53,718 bases of DNA from Pseudomonadota bacterium (GTDB taxonomy: Bacteria; Pseudomonadota; Gammaproteobacteria; UBA1113), in NCBI GenBank assembly GCA_021778015.1, contig JAJYCX010000014.1:1-53718 (forward strand), in the 5' to 3' direction. The notes below the pieces were generated by a model. That model worked only from the letters and a program-made list of their open reading frames with translations. It was not told the DNA's origin and made no database searches. Below are positions 1 through 9,020 of the stretch, in pieces (within the stretch, counting starts at the first letter, position 1; each line of letters begins with the position of its first letter). Both the position numbers and the translations under genes were made by a program.

Positions 1-88
1 TGTTTCTCGCAATATCCGAACTATTTGTTCGTCATTATATCGACTCTTTTTGATACAATACCTCTCTTGTAGAGGCATTATCTCTAAT

Positions 89-841
89 TTATCTTGGTTT
101 TAAAATCCCGAGGCAGGTCACACCGTCAAAGGTTTGTTCAATATTGTTTAAAATACTGTCTAGGCCACCGTCGCGTTCTTGCCCAAACAAATGCGTTGCT
201 TCATTGCGTGTGCCTAAATCTGTTTTTAATGATGCAATTGCCGATAATGCAGCTGGGTAAGTCAGCTTGGATGTAGTATTAACACCTGGCTCGGGAAGCT
301 TCAGTTTATCTTCATCATAAGCCAATAATAAATTCCAAGTCTTGGTGTACGCCAATATTAGCTGAATGGCTTCTTGTCCTAGGTCGTTTACCAGATCATG
401 GTGTACCAGTGTTTTTTGCAGCAATTGAACTGTTTGTTGCAATTCATGTACACCTCGTTCCGCTAGCCGTTTATCATAGGTGGTATAGCCGCGAATAAGA
501 TGCTCTTTTAATACTTGAGTCGCCCATTTCCTAAATTGCACACCTTCCTTAGAGTTAACTCGGTAACCAACAGATATAATGGCATCTAAGTTGTAATATT
601 CAACTTTACGAGTGACTTCACGAGCTCCTTCTTTTTGAACTGTTGCAAAATATGCAACAGTTGCATCTCGCTCTAATTCATTGATTTTAAAGATATTATT
701 AAGGTGACGTGAAATAACTGACTTATCTCGGGCAAATAATTGCACCATTTGTGCCATAGATAGCCAGACGGTATCAGCAGCAAGGCTCACATCTAATGCA
801 ACATGACCATCTTTGGCGGTATAAATTACAATCTCAGTCAT
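89..841 (-). pseudogene. RhuM-family protein, truncated in its Fic-like C-terminal part
   Basis: The protein (250 aa from the ATG at 841) matches the virulence RhuM family: an N-terminal DNA-binding-like region with SVISRHLNNIF, then VEYYNLDAIISVGYRVNS and FRKWATQVLKEHLIRGYT. A helical linker follows, and then the beginning of the C-terminal Fic/DOC-like region (LFGQERDGGLDSILNNIEQTF). Family members continue past this point into the HPFxDGNKR Fic motif. Here the frame ends 11 residues later (GVTCLGILKPR) with no such motif, so the catalytic half is missing. An in-frame extension to 1087 exists upstream, but it lacks family similarity and I do not include it. The gene sits beside a tRNA-Lys 3' fragment, which suggests a remnant at the edge of an integrated element. 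RhuM assignment is confident; functionality is doubtful. Confidence 0.75.
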
Positions 842-1093
842 AATCGTCTTCTTGCTCCTCTGTAACCAGAAATACTTTAACAAATAAAAAAAATATACTA
901 AAATCGTATCACGTTTTAATGCTATTAAACAGGGGTTTGAGATAAGAATAGATAATCCATTATTGTCTCCTGGGACATTTCTGGGACACTCAGCCAGAAA
1001 TGATAACAATAAATAGCATAAAATGAGAATAATATCAGGCTTGTAATCTTTTGATTGTGTGCTGTTATTTATTTTGGCATATTGCAATTTATA
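842..1093. other. Non-coding stretch upstream of the rhuM remnant
   Basis: This stretch holds no supportable gene. It contains a short direct repeat, TGGGACATTTCTGGGACA, near 969-986. By position it would be the terminal part of the integrated element ending at the tRNA fragment. I see no integrase gene in it. Confidence 0.4.
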
Positions 1094-1149
1094 GAGTAGG
1101 TCAGACTTTTAATCCGTTGGTCGATGGTTCGAATCCATCACGACCACCA
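1094..1149 (+). tRNA. tRNA-Lys(TTT) 3' fragment, probable attachment-site scar
   Basis: The anticodon loop CTTTTAA (anticodon TTT at 1108-1110), a five-base variable loop, a perfect T arm (GATGG-TTCGAAT-CCATC, 1123-1139) and a CCA end (1147-1149) are recognisable. The 5' acceptor strand and D arm are absent. The anticodon stem has two mismatches. The 3' acceptor strand ACGACC is one base short of the usual ACGACCC before A-CCA. It therefore cannot be a working tRNA. A fragment running from the anticodon arm to the 3' end is what integration at a tRNA gene leaves at the far junction. That would place the element to the left (the rhuM side) and native chromosome to the right. Confidence 0.7.
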
Positions 1150-1348
1150 TTTAGATCAATGAATTACAATCAATATATTTAATCTTTATTGTATTTTAAA
1201 TGAATCCTCTAAAGCAATTATAGCAACATAACCTGCAAACTGTCCAAAAAACTTGCATATTGCCAAAAAAGGACCATACTGAAACTAACCCCAGTCTGTT
1301 GAAGCATTGGGGATTGTTCTGAATAAATGAAACATTAAGGAGCGAATC
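1150..1348 (+). promoter_or_regulatory. Leader of the small secreted protein gene
   Basis: A possible promoter is TTGCAT (1253-1258), 16 nt, CATACT (1275-1280). It is followed by a small hairpin with CCCCA (1289-1293) pairing to TGGGG (1308-1312). The ribosome binding site AAGGAG lies just before the ATG at 1349. The promoter is a weak match and is inferred by eye. Confidence 0.35.
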
Positions 1349-1603
1349 ATGTGTAAAAATAGTAAAAGACTTTTGGCTGTAATGGTCTTAAGCGTATTTT
1401 CTTTAGCCGGTTTTGCTACATGTGAGAATATGGTACCAACACCAAAAGCAACCCTGACAGTGGGACATAGTCCTACGTACCTTTTTAGTACCTACTATGA
1501 AAGTGGTCACTTTTATCATGACTGTGGTAATGGCAAATGTTATGAGGTAATGCCTAAGACCGTAGGCGAAGTATCCACTTATCATTACTATTATGGAAGA
1601 TAA
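1349..1603 (+). CDS. Small secreted protein of unknown function
   Basis: This 84-aa protein has a typical signal peptide: basic MCKNSKR, then a hydrophobic stretch LLAVMVLSVFSLAGFA, with probable cleavage near residue 23-25. The mature part is about 60 residues, rich in Tyr and His, with Cys residues (HDCGNGKCYEV) that could form a disulfide in the periplasm or outside the cell. It ends in HYYYGR. A good AAGGAG ribosome binding site precedes the ATG. I do not recognise a family. It lies just outside the tRNA-Lys scar and converges on thiL across a strong hairpin. Confidence 0.6.
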   Translation: MCKNSKRLLAVMVLSVFSLAGFATCENMVPTPKATLTVGHSPTYLFSTYYESGHFYHDCGNGKCYEVMPKTVGEVSTYHYYYGR

Positions 1604-1639
1604 TTTCTAAGATAGTGTTGCTTAAGTAAGATATATCTG

Positions 1640-1671
1640 CATTACCCTAAGACATCTGCCTTAGGGTAATG
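1640..1671. terminator. Bidirectional terminator-like hairpin
   Basis: A perfect 12-bp inverted repeat (CATTACCCTAAG / CTTAGGGTAATG) with an 8-nt loop lies between two convergent genes (ends at 1603 and 1697). There is no long T run, so termination strength is uncertain. Confidence 0.6.
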
Positions 1672-1696
1672 TGATTCCAGCATTCATTTACTATAT

Positions 1697-2659
1697 TTAC
1701 AACTCTTCTCCAAAATGTGAAAACGGCTTTAACTCTAGCTGTTTAGGCATTGCATTCTCGGTAAAATGAACATTAGCACCAGCCACAATATTGCCTATGC
1801 GTTGTAGAGGATAACCAAATTCGTGTTTGAAATCTTCTGCGAGTTGGGCATAATGCGCGTTATTCACCGTGCATAACAATCCATAATCTTCGCCGCCGGT
1901 TAGCATGACGTTAACCGCCTCGAGTTGCAAGCGGTCACACACCTTTTTAAATGCGGTTGGGGGTTGTAGGTCATTTAGCTCAATGTGTGCTGCTACCTGA
2001 GATGACATACACAATCTTTTTAAATCGATATATAGCCCATCTGAAATATCCATCATACTGTTAACGCCAGGCTTTTCAGCCAACCATAAGCCTTCATTTA
2101 TTTTAGCAGTGGGGCATAAAAATGCATTTTTATACTCTTGTAAATCTGGTAACGATTGTTCACAGGAAATCAATCCTAAATGCGCATACCCTAAATTACC
2201 TATTACACAGACTACATCGCCTATTTTAGCCGTAGAACGATATTTGATGTTTTGTGTTACGCTAATGCCGATGACGCTGATGCAGATGCATAATTTATCG
2301 GTAGAGCGAGTGGTGTCACCGCCTATCAATATGACACTCGCATCTTTACAGGCGGTTACCAATGCTGCAAGAAAGTCTTGTGCATATTGAGCTAGTTGCG
2401 TTGGGATCGCAATGCCACACAACACAAATTGTGCTTTGCCCCCCATGGCGGCGATATCGCTTAAATTAACGTGCAAGGCTTTGTGGGCTAGATTGGCGGC
2501 GTCAAAATAAGATGTGCGAAAATGATTATCTTCTATTAACAGATCTTTGCTGATGATATAACTTTGATCGCCACTGGCAGGGATAACAGCAGCATCGTCG
2601 CCTATGTATTGCGGGAAATGTGCTTTGAGTTGGTTTATGATCTGCGTTTCATTTAACAT
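1697..2659 (-). CDS. thiL: Thiamine-monophosphate kinase
   Basis: ThiL phosphorylates thiamine phosphate with ATP to give thiamine diphosphate, the last step of cofactor synthesis in the cytoplasm. The 320-aa length is normal. The family signatures are present: the N-terminal metal/ATP-binding GDDAAV (residues 20-25), the DLLIEDNHF segment, NLSDIAAMG, GGDTTRS, MDISDGL and the C-terminal GGEDYGLL. It is transcribed with trhO upstream on the same strand, but the 150-bp gap between them leaves co-transcription uncertain. A purine-rich GGAGGAG lies about 14 nt before the ATG, which is a long spacing. I see no TPP riboswitch in the leader. Confidence 0.95.
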   Translation of the reverse strand: MLNETQIINQLKAHFPQYIGDDAAVIPASGDQSYIISKDLLIEDNHFRTSYFDAANLAHKALHVNLSDIAAMGGKAQFVLCGIAIPTQLAQYAQDFLAALVTACKDASVILIGGDTTRSTDKLCICISVIGISVTQNIKYRSTAKIGDVVCVIGNLGYAHLGLISCEQSLPDLQEYKNAFLCPTAKINEGLWLAEKPGVNSMMDISDGLYIDLKRLCMSSQVAAHIELNDLQPPTAFKKVCDRLQLEAVNVMLTGGEDYGLLCTVNNAHYAQLAEDFKHEFGYPLQRIGNIVAGANVHFTENAMPKQLELKPFSHFGEEL

Positions 2660-2812
2660 GGATCGTAATTACTCCTCCGCCCATAACAGTTGCAACTTGG
2701 TTCAACCGGATAAACCGAGCCGCGAACGTTAGTGAGCGGAAAGCTAGAGATGCTCTAATGTACCCAATATGCCTTTTTCTTACTACAAGACGCGAGTGGT
2801 AACCATAGATCA

Positions 2813-3688
2813 TTACAATGCTTTCTGTTTCTGCCGATCTAGGCAATAAGGACAGGATACATCCACCACATAGTCTGGACTTTGTTGTTCAGCTTCAGTC
2901 AATGGATTTAAACAGCGATAACAGAGAGCCGCTTTAGTTTCTTCTAAGTTGGGATCCAAGGCCACGCGTTTGTCGAATACAAAGCAATCGCCGTTATAGT
3001 GCGCGCCGCCGCATTGTTCGAAGTAATTTAGAATACCGCCTTCCAGCTGATAGACTTGGGTGTAACCTTGTTGTTCTAAGGCAACGGAGGCTTTTTCACA
3101 GCGTATGCCGCCTGTGCAAAACATGACCATTGGTTTTTGTTTAGCATCTTCGGGCAGTTGAGCTGCACAAGCACTAGGAAAATCACGAAAATGCTGTAAG
3201 TCCAATACCGTTGCTTTTTCAAAGGTACCTAGGCGTATTTCATAATCGTTACGGGTGTCTAATAAAGTAAAATCGATGCCTTCATCCAGCCATTGCTTTA
3301 ATAGTTGTGGCGGCAGGGCAGGAGCTGTGTGTTTACTGGGTTGGATCTCCGGCAGCCCTAAAGGAATAATTTCTTGTTTTAACTTGACCAACATGCGGTT
3401 AAAGGGTTGAGTCGCCGACCAGCTCTTTTTATAGGCAACAGTTGCCATGCCTAGCGGCTGAAATAGGGGGTTTTCATTCAAATAGCGTATAAAAGCGTTG
3501 ATATTGTCCTCTGTACCGGCCAAAAAGAGGTTTATACCCTCGGTGCTGAGCAGTATAGAGCCCTTTAAGCCCAGATTTTGACACAGTTCAGACAAAGCCT
3601 CTCTACGCTCTGGCAGCTGGTCTACGTCCACAAAACGATAGGCGGCAACGTTTAAAATATTCTTAGTAATCAATGAGCTAATGCACAT
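2813..3688 (-). CDS. trhO: tRNA uridine(34) hydroxylase, rhodanese-like
   Basis: TrhO (YceA, UPF0176) hydroxylates U34 of certain tRNAs to 5-hydroxyuridine. The 291-aa protein has the acylphosphatase-like N-terminal domain (NVAAYRFVDVDQLPERR, LSTEGINLFLAG). A rhodanese domain follows with the active-site cysteine in FCTGGIRCEKAS. The Cys-rich C-terminal tail has CYRC and CPYC pairs. I chose the ATG at 3688 because family members begin shortly before the VAAYRFV segment; an in-frame GTG at 3703 is an alternative. Neither has a clear ribosome binding site. Confidence 0.92.
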   Translation of the reverse strand: MCISSLITKNILNVAAYRFVDVDQLPERREALSELCQNLGLKGSILLSTEGINLFLAGTEDNINAFIRYLNENPLFQPLGMATVAYKKSWSATQPFNRMLVKLKQEIIPLGLPEIQPSKHTAPALPPQLLKQWLDEGIDFTLLDTRNDYEIRLGTFEKATVLDLQHFRDFPSACAAQLPEDAKQKPMVMFCTGGIRCEKASVALEQQGYTQVYQLEGGILNYFEQCGGAHYNGDCFVFDKRVALDPNLEETKAALCYRCLNPLTEAEQQSPDYVVDVSCPYCLDRQKQKAL

Positions 3689-3875
3689 AGCGTTCAAATC
3701 CACAGGTTATCGATGGTGTCCATTATAACAAAATACTGTAGAGAATCAAGCCAATCCAGAAAAAGAAGGGAGTTTTTGCCACAAAAGACCGAGCGTTAAG
3801 ATTGCCTTAATTTTAGTGTGCTAGCCTATACCTCAGTACGATTAAATATATTATTAATAGTGAGTGAAGGTTAAA

Positions 3876-5381
3876 ATGTCAGGTTCAGAAAGTAAAAGAC
3901 GTGTGGCGATAGATAAAGTAGAGCGTTATCTGCTGGCGCAGAGGTCAAATCGGAAAGTTTTAAAGCTATCAGAGCAAGAATGTCATGAAGCATTGCGTTT
4001 TATATGTAACGAAGCGGCGATTATTGCCCAAGCGAAAGATGAAATAGTTTATGAATCGCATAATTTTAAAAAATATCCAAAAGAAAAGTTGAAAAGTGCA
4101 GGTATAGATGCCTTAGTATCTTTGCAAGATAATTTGATATTTTTGGATACTAAAAAAGTACCAGAATGTCAGCCATATAAAGATATCTTTAAAAACATTC
4201 TAATTTACCTTGCTTATGTCAAATTGGTTGGAACTGAAGAAGAATATAAAGCTGCTGTATCTGAACTAAAACCAGTTGTTGCTCAATTGGTATTAGAGAC
4301 AACTCAATTACGGATGAGTAACGAGACTGAAGAAGAAAAACAACAGGCTATAGATTTTTATAAAAGGCATCATTCTATTTCTATTCCACAAGATCTTTCT
4401 GTAAATGAGATGGGCTATATCTATCAAGAAAATAAACGTATAAAAGATTTAGAAAGAGAAGAAGTAATAGCCGCCTTGATTGAAAAATTAGAAAATTATA
4501 TTAAGAATAAAGAAAAAGAAGTGGTTTTTCTAGCCCCGGAATCACAAGACATTTATAGGCCACGAAATATATCTGGTTCAGAAGAGCAATTATCTCTTGC
4601 GGTCAAAATTAAAAAAGACTTAGAAAATGAAACTATTTCAATTGAAGATAAAATTTTGTTTGTTAAAAACGCAATAGCAAGTGATGACTTCTGTTTGTCA
4701 GAGGAAGATATTTCTAAAGAAATAAAAGAATTGTTATCTGACCTTAATAAGAAATTATCAGGAGAAGGGATGGCTAGAAAAGAGATGCCTGGCGATAAAT
4801 CAAAACTAGCTGATAATGATAGAGATTTGTATGTGACATATCACCCGCATGTTATTCCTCAATCTCCTGGGCCTGAGACTATTAAACTTATAAGTGAAGA
4901 AGCTGAAAGGTTAAGGAATGAGGAAAGGAAAGAGACTATAACTTCTTTGTTAATAGAAGTAAATGCGTATATTGAAAAGAATAAAGTCAATCCTTATGAA
5001 GATGTAAAAGTTTCAAATTTAAAAAAATATAAGTTGCACATTGCTAATGAGATGAAAAGAACTTTAAGCAATAGATTAATTTTACCGAAAGAAAAAATAT
5101 TAATTGTTGAAAGCATCTTAAAAAGCGAAGATGCTAAAGCTATTTCAGAACACAGGAATAGCTTCAAGCGCAACACAGAAAATCTTCTGGATGGAGCTGC
5201 AAAACTATTAGATAGTTTTGCCAAAAATTTGTCAGGAAAGAAAAGTGCGGAACCAAAAGAAGAAAAGAAAGGGAGCAATGCACAGTGCCCCGCACGATTT
5301 TTTGCACCCCCCCGTGGCGCTATATTACAAAAAGATTTTCATACTAAGATTAATGAACTTGGGCTTAGACTTCAAGCTTAA
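3876..5381 (+). CDS. Effector-like charged helical protein, unknown function
   Basis: This 501-aa protein has no signal peptide or clear membrane segment and matches no family I know. It is rich in Lys and Glu and predicted to be mostly helical, with coiled-coil-like stretches (for example LEREEVIAALIEKLENYIKNKEKEV). Two stretches of similar type, EEVIAALIEKLENYIKNK and KETITSLLIEVNAYIEKNK, suggest an internal duplication. I chose the ATG at 3876 because GAAGG sits 5 nt before it; a GTG at 3864 is in frame. The gene is AT-rich compared with its housekeeping neighbours. Near the C-terminus a run of seven C (5307-5313) encodes part of FAPPRG. A similar PAR-x-F-APP motif occurs in the 1221-aa protein at 18454-22119. 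A translocated effector is plausible but is only inferred. Confidence 0.6.
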   Translation: MSGSESKRRVAIDKVERYLLAQRSNRKVLKLSEQECHEALRFICNEAAIIAQAKDEIVYESHNFKKYPKEKLKSAGIDALVSLQDNLIFLDTKKVPECQPYKDIFKNILIYLAYVKLVGTEEEYKAAVSELKPVVAQLVLETTQLRMSNETEEEKQQAIDFYKRHHSISIPQDLSVNEMGYIYQENKRIKDLEREEVIAALIEKLENYIKNKEKEVVFLAPESQDIYRPRNISGSEEQLSLAVKIKKDLENETISIEDKILFVKNAIASDDFCLSEEDISKEIKELLSDLNKKLSGEGMARKEMPGDKSKLADNDRDLYVTYHPHVIPQSPGPETIKLISEEAERLRNEERKETITSLLIEVNAYIEKNKVNPYEDVKVSNLKKYKLHIANEMKRTLSNRLILPKEKILIVESILKSEDAKAISEHRNSFKRNTENLLDGAAKLLDSFAKNLSGKKSAEPKEEKKGSNAQCPARFFAPPRGAILQKDFHTKINELGLRLQA

Positions 5382-5387
5382 TATATT

Positions 5388-6572
5388 TTACCCCACAAAC
5401 CGCTCCAACCGCCGCATCGCTTCTTCCAACGTATCCATGCTACTAGCGAAAGATAAGCGTATGCAGTTAGGTGCGCCGAAAGGTGTCCCTGCGACGGTAG
5501 CGATGTGAATTTCTGTCAATAAAGTTTCAGCCAATTGTTCATCATTGCCGATTTCTGGACGTTGTTTTAACCAATCGCTAAAGTCAGGTAATAGATAAAA
5601 TGCACCTTGTGCGGGCACGCATTTCACACCGGGTAAGGCATTTAATGCTTTTACTAGAAAATCGTGACGCAATTTAAATTGTTTGTTCATTAAGGGAATA
5701 CTGTCTTGTGGACCAGTAATGGCAGCTAATGCAGCCATTTGTGCTATAGAATTGGGCGCAGAAGTGGTTTGCATTTGTATGTTTTTTATTTGATTGATCA
5801 CTTCGGCCGGGCCTGCGGCATAGCCTATGCGCCAGCCGGTCATGGCATAGCTTTTTGAAACGCCATTGACGACGATGGTGCGATCTTTTAATTCAGGGCA
5901 AACCATGAGTAAATTAGCAAAAGGCAGATCGCTCCAGATTAAATGCTCGTAAATGTCATCGGATAAGATGATGATATTAGGATGTTTTTTTAATACTTCG
6001 GCTAAAGCTTTTAATTCCTCGGTGCTATAAATCATGCCGGTAGGGTTATTGGGGCTATTGATAGCAAACATTCGCGTGCGCGGCGTGATAGCCGCTTCTA
6101 GTTGCTTGGCGGTAATTTTAAAATCTTGGGTATGATCGGCGTAAATAAATTTAGGGATGCCTTCGCCTAATATCACCATGTCTGGATAAGATACCCAATA
6201 CGGCGCTGGAATAATGACCTCGTCACCTGGATTGAGTATCGCACAGAATGCATTGGCCAGGGCTTGTTTGGCACCTGAAGTCACGATAATTTCATTTGCG
6301 TTATAGCTTAATTGATTGTCGCGCTTAAATTTATCTTGAATCGCAGCTTTAAGCGGAGCGATGCCGTCGGCGGCAGTATAGCGTGTAAAACCGCTATTTA
6401 TGGCCTCAATAGCCGCTTTACATATGTATTCTGGGGTGTCAAAATCTGGCTCACCTACGCTTAAACTCAAGATTTTTATGCCCTGTGCTTCTAAGGCGCG
6501 GGCCTTGGCATTCATAGCCATGGTAGGCGAGGGCTGTAGTTTTTTTAGTCTATTTGCTGTAGCAATGGTCAT
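5388..6572 (-). CDS. aspC: Aspartate aminotransferase, class I PLP-dependent
   Basis: This 394-aa protein transfers the amino group between aspartate and 2-oxoglutarate using pyridoxal phosphate. Seen are the N-terminal SVGEPDFDTPEYI and YTAADGI, NSPNNPTGMIYS, and the PLP-binding lysine near residue 240 in SKSYAMTGWRIGYAAG. The C-terminal arginine region CIRLSFASS is also present. Length and motifs fit the aspartate/prephenate aminotransferase subgroup (I-gamma) better than the E. coli AspC subgroup, so prephenate activity is possible. It is divergent from uvrB with 56 bp between the starts, so both promoters lie in that short gap. Confidence 0.9.
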   Translation of the reverse strand: MTIATANRLKKLQPSPTMAMNAKARALEAQGIKILSLSVGEPDFDTPEYICKAAIEAINSGFTRYTAADGIAPLKAAIQDKFKRDNQLSYNANEIIVTSGAKQALANAFCAILNPGDEVIIPAPYWVSYPDMVILGEGIPKFIYADHTQDFKITAKQLEAAITPRTRMFAINSPNNPTGMIYSTEELKALAEVLKKHPNIIILSDDIYEHLIWSDLPFANLLMVCPELKDRTIVVNGVSKSYAMTGWRIGYAAGPAEVINQIKNIQMQTTSAPNSIAQMAALAAITGPQDSIPLMNKQFKLRHDFLVKALNALPGVKCVPAQGAFYLLPDFSDWLKQRPEIGNDEQLAETLLTEIHIATVAGTPFGAPNCIRLSFASSMDTLEEAMRRLERFVG

Positions 6573-6628
6573 AATAAGGTCCTTAAATTCGGTATAAAGT
6601 TCAACAAATTTCAGGTAGAATATCAGTT

Positions 6629-8623
6629 ATGAAACGATCATTGCAATTAGTCTCACCATTTTCGCCTACAGGCGATCAACCTACCGCCATTGCCACTTTA
6701 ACAGAGGGCATAGACGCGGGTTTAGCACGCTTAACCTTATTGGGAGTCACCGGCTCGGGTAAGACTTTTACTATGGCCAGCGTTATTGCCCATTGCCAGC
6801 GTCCTACCTTGATCATGGCACCGAATAAAACCCTAGCAGCACAATTATATGGCGAAATGCGCGCCTTTTTCCCAAACAATGCGGTGGAATATTTTGTCTC
6901 CTATTACGATTATTATCAGCCCGAAGCCTATGTGCCTTCTACCGATACCTATATAGAAAAAGATTCTTCTATTAATGAACATATAGAGCAAATGCGTTTA
7001 TCGGCGACTAAAGCCTTATTGGAACGTAGAGATGTGATCATTGTGGCGACTGTGTCGGCTATTTATGGTTTGGGTGATCCGCAATCATATTTTAGTATGG
7101 TGTTGCATGTGAGCCGCGGAGAATTGATAGACCAATATCAAATTCTGCGACGTTTAGCCGAATTACAATATAGTCGCAACGACATCGATTTTAAGCGTGG
7201 TACCTATAGAGTGCGTGGCGATGTAGTGGATATTTTTCCGGCCGACTCTGAAAAAGAAGCCGTGCGCATAGAATGGCTAGGCGATGAAATCGATAATATT
7301 TATTATTTTGATCCGCTGACGGCAGAAGTGATACGACGCATTCCTAGGGCTACCATTTTCCCTAAAAGCCATTATGTGACGCCACGCAGTAAAGTGGTGA
7401 GTGCTATCAAAGCCATTAAAGACGAATTGCGTGAGCGCTTGGTGTATTTTAATGAAAACAATAAATTGGTAGAGGCGCAACGCGTGGCCGAAAGAGTTAA
7501 ATTTGATATAGAAATGATGCAAGAGCTAGGCTATTGCAGTGGGGTCGAAAATTATTCCCGTCATCTATCGGGACGTGGTGAAGGCGAGCCGCCACCCACT
7601 TTATTTGATTATTTACCGGCTGACGGCTTGTTGTTTATAGATGAATCGCATGTCACCATTCCACAGATCGGCGGTATGTATAAGGGCGATAGGGCACGTA
7701 AGGAAAATTTGGTTAATTATGGTTTTAGGTTACCTTCGGCTTTAGACAATAGGCCTTTACAATTTGATGAATTTCTTGTTCGTTCGCCACAAACCATTTA
7801 TATCTCGGCAACACCGGGTGAATATGAACGTAATCAAGGCGAATGCCTAGCCGAGCAAGTGGTGCGACCTACGGGATTAATCGATCCTATGGTGGAAATA
7901 CGGCCTGTAAACAATCAAGTGGACGATTTACTGTCTGAGATCCGCAAATCTGTGGCAGCTAAAGAACGGGTATTGGTGACTACCTTAACTAAGCGTATGT
8001 CCGAGGATTTAACGGAATATTTAGATGAACATGGCGTTAAAGTACGGTATCTGCATTCGGATGTAGACACGGTAGAGCGTGTTGAAATCCTTCGCGATTT
8101 GCGTCTCGGTGTTTTTGATGTATTGGTCGGAATTAACTTATTGCGTGAGGGTTTAGATTTACCTGAAGTGGCATTGGTGGCTATTTTAGATGCCGATAAA
8201 GAAGGTTTTTTGCGCTCCGAACGATCTTTGATACAAACCATAGGTAGGGCTGCGCGTCACATCAATGGCCGCGCTATTTTATATGCAGATAAGATAACAG
8301 GTTCAATGGAGCGAGCATTAGCCGAAACGGATCGCCGGCGCGCTAAACAGGAAGAATATAATAAAAAGCACGGCATAACGCCGAAAGGCATCGCTAAGAA
8401 CGTACACGACATCATGGAAGGCGCGCATGCACCGTTGCCAGTGCGTTTGGCCAATACTTCGCCTAATACAGTGCAAATTCAACGTTTGAGTCCCGCGGCT
8501 TTGGGTAGAAAGATCAAAGCTTTGGAAAAAGAAATGTTGGAATATGCTAAGAACTTAGAATTTGAAAAAGCCATTGCCGCGCGAGATGAAATCGAGGTTT
8601 TGAAACAGCACGAGTTTCATTAA
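6629..8623 (+). CDS. uvrB: Excinuclease ABC subunit B
   Basis: UvrB is the damage-verifying helicase-like subunit of nucleotide excision repair. It is loaded by UvrA and recruits UvrC. At 664 aa it is full length. Seen are the Walker A GVTGSGKT (39-46), the beta-hairpin region [12 protein letters not shown], the DESH helicase motif, [12 protein letters not shown], and the C-terminal UVR motif ([24 protein letters not shown]) that contacts UvrC. Its partner uvrA lies about 38 kb away at 46349. Confidence 0.98.
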   Translation: MKRSLQLVSPFSPTGDQPTAIATLTEGIDAGLARLTLLGVTGSGKTFTMASVIAHCQRPTLIMAPNKTLAAQLYGEMRAFFPNNAVEYFVSYYDYYQPEAYVPSTDTYIEKDSSINEHIEQMRLSATKALLERRDVIIVATVSAIYGLGDPQSYFSMVLHVSRGELIDQYQILRRLAELQYSRNDIDFKRGTYRVRGDVVDIFPADSEKEAVRIEWLGDEIDNIYYFDPLTAEVIRRIPRATIFPKSHYVTPRSKVVSAIKAIKDELRERLVYFNENNKLVEAQRVAERVKFDIEMMQELGYCSGVENYSRHLSGRGEGEPPPTLFDYLPADGLLFIDESHVTIPQIGGMYKGDRARKENLVNYGFRLPSALDNRPLQFDEFLVRSPQTIYISATPGEYERNQGECLAEQVVRPTGLIDPMVEIRPVNNQVDDLLSEIRKSVAAKERVLVTTLTKRMSEDLTEYLDEHGVKVRYLHSDVDTVERVEILRDLRLGVFDVLVGINLLREGLDLPEVALVAILDADKEGFLRSERSLIQTIGRAARHINGRAILYADKITGSMERALAETDRRRAKQEEYNKKHGITPKGIAKNVHDIMEGAHAPLPVRLANTSPNTVQIQRLSPAALGRKIKALEKEMLEYAKNLEFEKAIAARDEIEVLKQHEFH

Positions 8624-8672
8624 TAGAATGGTTAATAGGACTCATCTTTTTTGAAGATTCGCAAGAAGAATT

Positions 8673-9020
8673 CTAATCCTCTTGTTCTCTAGCCTTACGC
8701 GTTGCTTCCCATAATTTTTCTAATTGATAAAAATCACGCGATTCGGGTCGCATGATATGCACCACGATGCGGCCTAAATCGACCAATACCCATTCTCCGT
8801 CTTCTTTGCCTTCCACGCCTAAGATTTCTTTTTTATGATCTTTTAATCCATCTAATATGTGTTCCGAGATGGCGTTGACATGACGCGCGGAATTACCACT
8901 ACACACAATCATAATGTCAGTGATGGTGGTTAAGGCTCGCACGTCCAAGGTTTTAATGTCGAGGGCTTTGCTGTCTTCTAGAATGGCTAATACAGTTGCT
9001 AAGAATTGGTCAGATGTCAT
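8673..9020 (-). CDS. rsfS: Ribosomal silencing factor
   Basis: RsfS binds uL14 on the large ribosomal subunit and blocks subunit joining when nutrients are scarce. The 115-aa length is normal. Seen are the core strand region DIMIVCSGNSARHVNAIS and the C-terminal WVLVDLGRIVVHIMRPESRDFYQLEKLW. It overlaps nadD by 4 nt (9017-9020), which indicates translational coupling. It is the last gene of the leuS-lptE-holA-nadD-rsfS operon and converges on uvrB. Confidence 0.95.
   Translation of the reverse strand: MTSDQFLATVLAILEDSKALDIKTLDVRALTTITDIMIVCSGNSARHVNAISEHILDGLKDHKKEILGVEGKEDGEWVLVDLGRIVVHIMRPESRDFYQLEKLWEATRKAREQED

Noticed and set aside
1094-1149. Functional tRNA-Lys gene
   Set aside because: The 5' half is absent, the anticodon stem is mismatched and the acceptor strand is one base short.
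2660-2812. TPP riboswitch upstream of thiL
   Set aside because: No thi-box elements are recognisable in the leader.
2649-2846. A 65-codon frame between thiL and trhO
   Set aside because: It overlaps the ends of both genes and has no recognisable protein features.
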